Of a stretch of DNA of 64,000 nt, positions 56,485 to 62,907 are shown one piece after another (position 1 is the first letter of the stretch; every line of letters starts with the position of its first letter). A program made the position numbers and the translations under genes. Where the stretch lies: contig NZ_CP069526.1 of assembly GCF_016889705.1 (NCBI RefSeq), positions 8,088,001 through 8,152,000 of the forward strand, in the 5' to 3' direction. The notes below the pieces were generated by a model. The model had not been told where the DNA came from. It saw nothing but the letters and a program-made list of their open reading frames with translations, and ran no database searches. Source of the DNA: Amycolatopsis sp. FDAARGOS 1241. GTDB taxonomy: Bacteria > Actinomycetota > Actinomycetes > Mycobacteriales > Pseudonocardiaceae.

Positions 56485-56889
56485 ATGCCACGGCAACGCA
56501 CCTTCGCGCAGAAGCTGAGCGCGTTGATCGAGGCGTCCCGCGCGGACGGCCGGGCTCCGCACAGCTACCGGGAGATGTCGGCGGCGATCGAGCGCGCGGG
56601 CGGTCCCGCGATGTCCCCCGCGTACCTGCAGCAGCTGGCCACGGGCAAGCGGATCAACCCGAAGATCCACTACGTCGAGGCGCTGGCGAAGCTGTTCGGC
56701 GTGCCCGTCACGTACTTCTTCGACGACGAGGCCGGCCAGCTCACCGACGACGGGCCCGCGGTCGAGGCCAAGCTGATGGCCATGCGCGCGCAGGAGCTCT
56801 CGCCGCAAGGCCGGCGGCAGGTGATGGATCTGCTCGACCTCGTCGAACGCTACGAACGCGCCGAACGGGAAGGCCGGAGCGGACCGTGA
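56485..56889 (+). CDS. XRE family transcriptional regulator (cassette gene 1)
   Basis: A 134-residue regulator. HTH_3-like: FAQKLSALIEASRADGRAPHSYREMSAAIERAGGPAMSPAYLQQLATGKRINPKIHYVEALAKLFGVPVTYFFDDE, in which the Y-x-E-M...SPAYLQQL-TGKR...P-x-x-x-IEALAKFFGVP pattern is the actinobacterial type seen with ImmA-like and MAB_1171c-like partners. The C-terminal helix (LSPQGRRQVMDLLDLVERYERAE) may dimerise. Stop overlaps the start of the metallopeptidase gene by four bases. Expected to control the three-gene cassette. Confidence 0.88.
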   Translation: MPRQRTFAQKLSALIEASRADGRAPHSYREMSAAIERAGGPAMSPAYLQQLATGKRINPKIHYVEALAKLFGVPVTYFFDDEAGQLTDDGPAVEAKLMAMRAQELSPQGRRQVMDLLDLVERYERAEREGRSGP

Positions 56890-57452
56890 AGGAACGCGAA
56901 CTGCGCAGGCGCTGCCGCCGGTCGCTGACGGACCTCGACCTCAGCCCGCCGCTCGACGTCGGGTTGTTGTGCGAGCGCCTCGGCGAGAGCCGCGGGCGGC
57001 TGATCCGGCTGATGCCGTACGCGTTGGAGGTGCCCGGTCCGTTCGGCTGCCGGATCGCGACCGCGGCCGCGGACTACCTCTTCTTCCAGCAGGAGACGAC
57101 CGAAGCGCACCAGGACCACATCATCCTGCACGAGCTGGGCCACCTGCTCGCCGACCACGAACCCCGCGGCGACGCGCAGCCGGCCGCTTTCCTGCGCGGA
57201 CCGGCGCCCGACCTGGAGGACATCGACGGTGACGCGGTGCGCCACGCGCTGCGCCGCACCTCCTACGACGAGGCCCACGAGTGGGGGGCGGAGACCGTCG
57301 CCACGATCATCCTCGAATGGGCGTCGGTGCTGAACTACACGACCCCGCGCAGCGCGGCCGACCGCGACCTGCGCCGCATCCAGGGCACGGTCGGAGACCG
57401 TGGCGCACCTACCAGCTCGTGCTCTCGCCGCGGCTGCCGAACTGGGCCGTGA
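56886..57452 (+). CDS. ImmA/IrrE-like HELGH metallopeptidase (cassette gene 2)
   Basis: A 188-residue soluble protein. The zinc motif HELGH is at residues 82-86 inside HIILHELGHLLADHEP, the pattern of ImmA/IrrE peptidases, which cleave a cognate XRE repressor. Before it lies DYLFFQQETTEAHQD and after it a region with LEDIDGDAVRHALRRTSYDEAHEWGAETVATIILEWA that could give the third ligand (Glu). The last 25 residues are low-complexity (Ser/Cys/Arg) and overlap the next start. It is coupled to the XRE gene (ATGA-type overlap), so cleavage of that regulator is a natural guess, but not shown. Confidence 0.85.
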   Translation: MKERELRRRCRRSLTDLDLSPPLDVGLLCERLGESRGRLIRLMPYALEVPGPFGCRIATAAADYLFFQQETTEAHQDHIILHELGHLLADHEPRGDAQPAAFLRGPAPDLEDIDGDAVRHALRRTSYDEAHEWGAETVATIILEWASVLNYTTPRSAADRDLRRIQGTVGDRGAPTSSCSRRGCRTGP

Positions 57453-58465
57453 CGGTGACCATCGCGGCGTTCGCGCTGGCGTTCCTGTGGCAGCAACGCG
57501 GCATCTCCGCGTGGTTCGACGGCGTGACCACGCCGGGTGGTGCGCGGCTGGCGGTCAACGTGCTGCTGTCGTGCGGGGTCTGCTCACTGCTGATCTTCTT
57601 CCTCGGCTCCGCGCTCGGCCCGCCCCGGGCGCGGCGCGTCGCGCTGGAGTTCGTGCCGCTGGGCGCGGCGATCGCGGTGCTGACCGTCGGCACGGCCGTG
57701 ACGCCGGTGCCGCTGCGGGGCGCGGCCCTCGGCCCGGCCACGGTGCACGAACCCGGGATCGCGCTGTTCTACCTCGGCGGCGGGCTGTACCTGATCTACG
57801 CGATCACGGCGTGTGCCGTGTGGATCGTGCGCTACCAGCGTGTGGCCGACCCGCACCTGCGCACGGGGCTGCGGATCGGTGCGGCGAGCCTGGCGGCGGC
57901 CGCCGCGGGGAGCGTGTTCCGGGCGCTGTACACGGTCTTCGCATTGTTCGGCGCGGTGGTGCCGGTACTGCTCTGGCCGGGGATCCCGCTGGTGATCGTC
58001 GGCAGTTTGCTCTTCCTCGCCGGCATCACCTACCCGGGGGTGCGGGCGCGCTTCGCCGCGCTGGCCCAGCGGCGGCGCCACCGGTCCGACCACGCGCGGC
58101 CGGCTCCACTGTGGACGTTTCTGGTCAAGGCGTACCCCAGCATCGTGCTGCGGACGCCACCCGGGCACCCGTGGCGCGAGCGGTTCGTCGTGCACCGGCG
58201 CTACTACCGGCGCGTGATCGAAATCCGCGACGGGCTGGTGCAGCTGAGCCCGTACCTGGAAGCGGATCCGGCGTCGCTCGCCGCCGACGAGCCGGCTGCC
58301 GCGGCGGCGGCGCTGCGTTCGGCGCTCGCGCGGCACGCAGCCGGCGAGGCGAGCGACGGGCGGGCCAAGCTCGTGCTGCCCGGCGGCAGCGACCTCGAAT
58401 CGGACGTGCGGCCGCCGCTGTCGCTCGCGGCTTCGCTGTCTTCCGCGCCAGGAAGGGAAAACTGA
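57419..58465 (+). CDS. MAB_1171c-like (DUF6545) polytopic membrane protein (cassette gene 3)
   Basis: A 348-residue protein if GTG 57419 is the start. Seven hydrophobic segments fill residues 10-215 (for example VTVTIAAFALAFLWQQ, AVNVLLSCGVCSLLIFFLG, PLGAAIAVLTVGTAV, ALFYLGGGLYLIYAITACAVWIV, VPVLLWPGIPLVIVGSLLFLAG). The cytoplasmic end of about 130 residues has PLWTFLVKAYPSIVL, RFVVHRRYYRRVIEIRDGLVQLSPYLE, the conserved part of the DUF6545/MAB_1171c family (annotated only as putative transporter). Overlaps the metallopeptidase gene by 34 bases. The R-R-x-I-E-I-R-D-G motif region could bind a partner. Function is unknown; a signal-receiving membrane protein feeding the peptidase is one idea. 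Confidence 0.8.
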   Translation: MLSPRLPNWAVTVTIAAFALAFLWQQRGISAWFDGVTTPGGARLAVNVLLSCGVCSLLIFFLGSALGPPRARRVALEFVPLGAAIAVLTVGTAVTPVPLRGAALGPATVHEPGIALFYLGGGLYLIYAITACAVWIVRYQRVADPHLRTGLRIGAASLAAAAAGSVFRALYTVFALFGAVVPVLLWPGIPLVIVGSLLFLAGITYPGVRARFAALAQRRRHRSDHARPAPLWTFLVKAYPSIVLRTPPGHPWRERFVVHRRYYRRVIEIRDGLVQLSPYLEADPASLAADEPAAAAAALRSALARHAAGEASDGRAKLVLPGGSDLESDVRPPLSLAASLSSAPGREN

Positions 58466-58468
58466 CCC

Positions 58469-59636
58469 GTGGACACGCTCATCACGGCGGCGCGCGTACT
58501 GGCGCGCCCCTCGGACCCGATCGACGGTGGCGCCGTCCTCGTGCGCGACGGTGTGCTCGCCGCCGTCGGCCACCGCGGCGACGTGGCCGCGGCGGCCGTC
58601 GACCCGGTGGTGCGAGACTTCCCGGACGCGACGGTGCTGCCGGGCCTGTTCAACGTCCACGTGCACCTGTCCTTCGACGCGACGCGCGAGATGCTGCCGG
58701 CGTTCCTGGCGAGCGACGACGCTTCGCTCGCCCGGGCCGCCGAAGACCACCTCGGGCAACTGCTGCGCAGCGGCGTCACGACCGTGCGCGACCTGGGCGG
58801 CCGGACGGTGCTGAAGCCCACGGGCGGCCCGCGCGTGCTCGCGTCGGGCCCGCCGCTGACCGTCCCGGATGGACACTGCCACTTCTTCGGCGGCGCGGTC
58901 TCCTCGGACGCCGAGATCCGCACCCTCGTGGACGCCAACGCAGCCGCGGGCGCCGACGTGATCAAGGTCATGGCCGGCGGCGGCCAGATCACCGAGGGCG
59001 GCGCCGAGATGTGGGAATCCCAGTTCTCCCAGCGGCAGCTGGAGATCGTCGTCGCGCAGGCCGCCCGCCACGGCCTGCCGGTCGCCGCCCACGCCCACGG
59101 CGCCGACGCCATCGCCGCGTCCGCCGAAGCCGGCGTCTCCACGATCGAACACTGCACCTTCATGTCCGGCCCCGGCCGGACCGACCTCCGCCCCGCGGTG
59201 GCCCGGTGGATGGCCGCCGCCGGAATCTCCGCGTGCTCCACCAGCAGCCGCAACTGGCGGCTGATGGCCGAGCGCATGGGCGAGGAGGTGGCGCGCCGCG
59301 TTTACGGCCGCCTCCCCTGGCTCGAAGAACACGGCGTGCGGTTGTTGTCCGGCACCGACGCCGGCCTCCCGGGCTCGACGTTCGACGATCGGATCCGCCG
59401 CCGGGAGAAGCCCAGCCACTCGTAGAGCTCCAGCGCGCCCACGGGACCTGTCGTCGGTGACGGGCCGGCTGGCCGCCGGGTTGTCGGCCGACGTGCTCGT
59501 CGTGAACGGGGATCCGCTGACCGAGCTGTCGGCGCTGCGGAAGCCGCTGCTGGTGCTGGCGCAGGGGGTTGTGGCTTCCAGAGCCCACGGCGCGCTGACC
59601 AGCACGTCGCCGCTGGTTGAGCCGTTCTCGATCAAG
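58469..59636 (+). pseudogene. amidohydrolase gene broken by an internal short inversion
   Basis: The intact part (318 codons) is a metal-dependent amidohydrolase (imidazolonepropionase/prolidase-like): VLPGLFNVHVHLSFDA with the HxH site, GVTTVRDLGG, VIKVMAGGGQI, LPVAAHAHGADAI, STIEHCTFMS and LLSGTDAGLPGS. It goes wrong after STFDD at 59389 and stops at 59425. Reverse-complementing 59391-59445 gives PVGALELYEWLGFSRRRI, the sequence this family has there. The frame then resumes at 59457 as VTGRLAAGLSADVLVVNGDPLTELSALRKPLLVLAQG. About 15-20 codons between (the A-T-V-x-A-A-x-A-LG part) are missing. The rest has no stop and runs in frame into tetR. It follows the MAB_1171c-like gene after three bases. 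Confidence 0.75.
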
Positions 59637-59652
59637 GTTGTTGACCTTGATC
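59630..59652. terminator. short hairpin at the end of the broken amidohydrolase gene
   Basis: GATCAAGGT (59630-59638) pairs exactly with ACCTTGATC (59644-59652), five-base loop. It lies between the last amidohydrolase-like residues and the tetR promoter; it may be the old terminator or another regulator site. Confidence 0.45.
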
Positions 59653-59659
59653 ACGGCCC

Positions 59660-59702
59660 CTTTCGATACATGTGCGTATTGAGTACGCTCGTGTATCGAA
59701 AG
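59660..59702. promoter_or_regulatory. nested palindrome, probable TetR operator
   Basis: CTTTCGATACA (59660-59670) and TGTATCGAAAG (59692-59702) are perfect 11-bp arms; inside them GCGTA-TTGAG-TACGC (59674-59688) forms a second palindrome. It ends 12 bases before the tetR start and covers the likely promoter, so it should be the self-repression site. Confidence 0.75.
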
Positions 59703-59714
59703 CGGGAGGTCCCC

Positions 59715-60338
59715 ATGAGTGAGCCGGCGGCGCAGCGCGTGCCGCGGCGGCGGGCGGAGACCCGGCGGCGCCTGCTCGAGGCAGCGCTCCCGGTGTTCGC
59801 GGAAGAGGGTTTCGGGAAGTCCACTGTGGAGCAGGTCTGCGAGCGCGCCGGGTACACGCGGGGTGCGTTCTACTCGAACTTCGCCTCGCTCGACGAGTTG
59901 TTCCTGGCCATGTGGGAGCACCGGTCGGCGGAGATGATCGCCGCCGTGCGGGAGAAGTTCGACGGGCTGGGCGAGATCGAGCTGCCCGACGTGCGGTCCG
60001 TGGTGGAGTTCGTGCTGCCCGCGATTCCCGTGGACGACGCGTGGTTCCGCGTGAGCGCGGAGTTCACTGCCCACGCCCTGCGCAACCCGGGCCTGCGACG
60101 CGTGATGACGGCCCGCGAAGAGGCGATCGCCGACGCCCTGCTGCCGCTGGTGGTGCAGCTGCTCGCGCGCGCCGGCCGCACGGTGCCCGACCGGGCCGCG
60201 CTGGCGCAGGCGCTCGTCGCGATGCACGACGGCACGAGTGCGCAGTGCCTGATGGACCCGGACAACCCGCGGGTGTGGGAGCGCCGCTCCGAGCTGTGCG
60301 AACGCGTGGTTCTGGCCTACACGGAGGAGCTGGCGTGA
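59715..60338 (+). CDS. TetR/AcrR family transcriptional regulator
   Basis: A 207-residue repressor. HTH: RRRAETRRRLLEAALPVFAEEGFGKSTVEQVCERAGYTRGAFYSNFASLDELFLAMWE, which fits the GFxxxTVexIxxxAGxTRGAFYxxFxSxxELf pattern of TetRs controlling catabolic or lipid genes. ATG 59715 has GGGAGG upstream. Its stop shares four bases with the FAD-dehydrogenase start (GTGA), so the regulator is in the operon it controls. The reading frame is open back to the amidohydrolase remnant without a stop, but the palindrome and ribosome-binding site argue for independent initiation. Confidence 0.9.
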   Translation: MSEPAAQRVPRRRAETRRRLLEAALPVFAEEGFGKSTVEQVCERAGYTRGAFYSNFASLDELFLAMWEHRSAEMIAAVREKFDGLGEIELPDVRSVVEFVLPAIPVDDAWFRVSAEFTAHALRNPGLRRVMTAREEAIADALLPLVVQLLARAGRTVPDRAALAQALVAMHDGTSAQCLMDPDNPRVWERRSELCERVVLAYTEELA

Positions 60339-62002
60339 GATCGTTCGAACCGGACGCGCTGGTCATCGGCGCGGGGCTGGCCGGGCTCGTCGCGACGCAC
60401 GAGCTGGTGAAGGCCGGCCGCCGCGTGCTCGCGGTGGAGCAGGAAAACCGCGCGAACCTCGGCGGCCAGGCGTTCTGGTCGCTCGGCGGGCTGCTGTTCG
60501 TCGACAGTCCCGAGCAACGCCGCCTCGGCATCAAGGACTCCTACGAGCTCGCGCTGCGCGATTGGCTCGACTCCGCCGGCTTCGACCGCGAAGACGAAGA
60601 TTTGTGGGCCCGCCGCTGGGCCGAGGCGTACGTGCGCTTCGCGACCTTCGAGAAACGCCGGTACCTGTACGACCTCGGCCTGCGCGTGACGCCGCTCGTC
60701 GGCTGGGCCGAACGGGGCGGCGGCATCGCCGGCGGGCACGGCAACTCCGTGCCGCGCTTCCACCTCACGTGGGGCACCGGCCCCGAGGTCGTGCGTGTGT
60801 TCGCCGAGCCCGTGCTCACCGCCGAAAGCCGTGGCCAGGTGCGGTTCGCGTTTCGCCACCAGGTCGACGAGCTCGTGGTCACCGACGGTGCTGTCACCGG
60901 CGTGCGCGGCACGATCCTCGAGCCGAGCGGCGAACCGCGCGGGGTGAAGTCGACGCGCGACAAGGCCGGCGAGTTCGAGCTGTCGGCGAAAGCCGTGCTC
61001 GTCAGCTCCGGCGGCATCGGCCACAACCACGAACTGGTGCGCCGCAACTGGCCCGTCGAACGCCTCGGCCCGGCGCCGCGGACGATGATCCCCGGCGTGC
61101 CGGCGCATGTGGACGGCCGGATGATCGGCATCAGCGAAACCGCCGGCGCGCGTGTGGTCAACCGCGACCGCATGTGGCACTACGTCGAGGGCATCCACAA
61201 CTGGGACCCGATCTGGCCCGACCACGCGATCCGGATCATCCCCGGGCCGTCGTCGCTGTGGTTCGACGCGACCGGGCACCGGCTGCCCGCCCCCAACTTC
61301 CCCGGGTTCGACACCAACAGCACGCTCAAGGCCGTGCTCTCGACCGGCTACGACTACTCGTGGTTCGTGCTCACGCAGACGATCCTCGAGAAGGAGTTCA
61401 TGCTGTCGGGCTCGGAGCAGAACCCGGACCTCACGGCGAAGAGCCTCAAACAGACGCTCGCCGCCCGGGCGAGCAAGGGCGCGCCGGGACCGGTCGACGC
61501 GTTCAAACGCCACGGCGTGGACTTCGTCGTCGCCGACGACTTGCCCGCGCTCGTCGAGGGCATGAACAAGATCGCCCGCGGCCCGGCACTCGACGTTTCC
61601 GCGCTGGAGCGGCAGATCGTGGCGCGCGACCTGGAGGTCGGCAACCGCTACTCGAAGGACCTGCAGCTGATGGCCATCGCCAACGCCCGGCGGTTCGTCG
61701 GGGACCGCGTGGCGCGCGTCGCCAAGCCACACCGGATCCTCGACCCGGCGCACGGACCGCTGATCGCCGTGCGGCTGAACATCCTGACCCGCAAGACGCT
61801 CGGCGGCGTGCAGACGGATCTCGACTCGCGCGTGCTGCGGGCCGACGGGTCACCGCTGCCCGGCCTGTACGCGGCGGGCGAAGTCGCCGGCTTCGGCGGC
61901 GGCGGGGTGCACGGCTACAACGCGCTGGAGGGCACGTTCCTCGGCGGCTGCATCTTCTCGGGCCGCGCCGCCGGCCGGGCGATGGCCCGGGTGGTGCCGT
62001 GA
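60335..62002 (+). CDS. FAD-binding dehydrogenase (fumarate reductase/KstD-like flavoprotein)
   Basis: A 555-residue flavoprotein. The N-terminal FAD motif is LVIGAGLAGLVATHELVKAGRRVLAVEQ, then NLGGQAFWSLGGLLFVDSPEQRRLGIKDS, GNSVPRFHLTWGTGPEVV and the C-terminal LYAAGEVAGFGGGGVHGYNALEGTFLGGCIFSGRAAGRA. This is the layout of the FAD_binding_2 group that includes 3-ketosteroid dehydrogenase and flavocytochrome reductases, but it matches the actinobacterial subgroup annotated only as FAD-binding dehydrogenase. Substrate unknown, perhaps a steroid or other hydrophobic ring compound. GTG 60335; stop overlaps the hydrolase start. Confidence 0.88.
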   Translation: MRSFEPDALVIGAGLAGLVATHELVKAGRRVLAVEQENRANLGGQAFWSLGGLLFVDSPEQRRLGIKDSYELALRDWLDSAGFDREDEDLWARRWAEAYVRFATFEKRRYLYDLGLRVTPLVGWAERGGGIAGGHGNSVPRFHLTWGTGPEVVRVFAEPVLTAESRGQVRFAFRHQVDELVVTDGAVTGVRGTILEPSGEPRGVKSTRDKAGEFELSAKAVLVSSGGIGHNHELVRRNWPVERLGPAPRTMIPGVPAHVDGRMIGISETAGARVVNRDRMWHYVEGIHNWDPIWPDHAIRIIPGPSSLWFDATGHRLPAPNFPGFDTNSTLKAVLSTGYDYSWFVLTQTILEKEFMLSGSEQNPDLTAKSLKQTLAARASKGAPGPVDAFKRHGVDFVVADDLPALVEGMNKIARGPALDVSALERQIVARDLEVGNRYSKDLQLMAIANARRFVGDRVARVAKPHRILDPAHGPLIAVRLNILTRKTLGGVQTDLDSRVLRADGSPLPGLYAAGEVAGFGGGGVHGYNALEGTFLGGCIFSGRAAGRAMARVVP

Positions 62003-62793
62003 CCCGCCGCGTGACCGGCACCGTCGTGGACGTCGACGGGATCGCCCTCCACCTGTGCGAAGACGGTCCGGCCGACGCCCCCGCCGTGCTGCTCGTCCAC
62101 GGCTTCAGCGGCTCACTGCACTCCTGGGACCGCCTCACGCCGCTGCTGTCCGGCCGCCACCGCGTGCTGCGCGCCGACCTGCGCGGCCACGGCTGCACGG
62201 GCGGCCACACCGGTCTCGACGCGCGCTCGCAGGCGACGACCCTCGCGGCCGCGCTGAAGCTCGCCGGCGCCGGCCGCGTGACGGCCGTCGGGCACTCGTT
62301 CGGCGCGGACGTCGTGCTGGAACTGGCCGCGCTGTCCGCGATCGTCGACCGGATCGTCCTCATCGGACAGGCGCCGGACTACAGCCTCGCCACCTTCCCG
62401 CCGGGCAACGGGTTGCTGGCGGTGCCGTTCGTCGGCCGCCTGCTGCACCGCCTGGCGGGTGCCGCGCCCGTCGAACTGGCGCTGCGACCCACCCGCCTGC
62501 GCCAGGCCCACGCCGACTTCTGCGTCACGAGCCCGGCCATGGCGCAGGCCGTGCTGATCGAACGGCGCCGGCTGCTGACCACGCGCCCGCTCGACGCGCA
62601 GGTCGCCGCGCTCGGCCTGCCCACGCTGGCCATCCTCGGCCGCCGCGACCGCCTCTACGACCAGGCGTCCGCGGCTGTCCGTTACCGGGCCGCCGGCGCG
62701 CGCGTCGAGGTGCTGGACGCCGGCCACACCCCCTTCACCGACCGGCCGGACGAGGTCGCCGCGCTGGTCGAGCACTTCGCGCGCGAAGGCTGA
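61999..62793 (+). CDS. alpha/beta hydrolase
   Basis: A 264-residue hydrolase. VLLVHGFSGSLHSWDRLTPLLS supplies the oxyanion-hole HG, RADLRGHG the next strand, GHSFGAD the nucleophile Ser, LGRRDRLYD the acid and DAGHTPFTDRP the catalytic His. GTG 61999 overlaps the dehydrogenase stop (GTGA), so tetR, dehydrogenase and hydrolase are one coupled operon. Ester or ring-opening hydrolysis after dehydrogenation is a natural inference; the substrate is not known. A terminator follows at once. Confidence 0.88.
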   Translation: MTRRVTGTVVDVDGIALHLCEDGPADAPAVLLVHGFSGSLHSWDRLTPLLSGRHRVLRADLRGHGCTGGHTGLDARSQATTLAAALKLAGAGRVTAVGHSFGADVVLELAALSAIVDRIVLIGQAPDYSLATFPPGNGLLAVPFVGRLLHRLAGAAPVELALRPTRLRQAHADFCVTSPAMAQAVLIERRRLLTTRPLDAQVAALGLPTLAILGRRDRLYDQASAAVRYRAAGARVEVLDAGHTPFTDRPDEVAALVEHFAREG

Positions 62794-62795
62794 AC

Positions 62796-62820
62796 CGGCC
62801 CCGCCGAGGGGGCGGGGCCG
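62796..62820 (+). terminator. terminator of the TetR-dehydrogenase-hydrolase operon
   Basis: CGGCCCCGCC (62796-62805) pairs exactly with GGCGGGGCCG (62811-62820) around a five-base loop, followed by TTT, three bases after the hydrolase stop. Confidence 0.8.
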
Positions 62821-62846
62821 TTTGCGGCCACCTGCGCGCGAGAACG

Positions 62847-62884
62847 GGAACAGCCCCGCCGGATCGCTCCGGCGGGGCTGTTCC
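62847..62884. terminator. 17-bp hairpin at the end of hisS
   Basis: Positions 62847-62863 and 62868-62884 are perfect complements (17 bp) around TCGC. It lies 24 bases after the hisS stop on the minus strand and about 50 after the hydrolase stop, so it should end hisS and may act both ways. Confidence 0.8.
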
Positions 62885-62907
62885 GCGTTGCTCGGTCGGT
62901 GGCTGGG

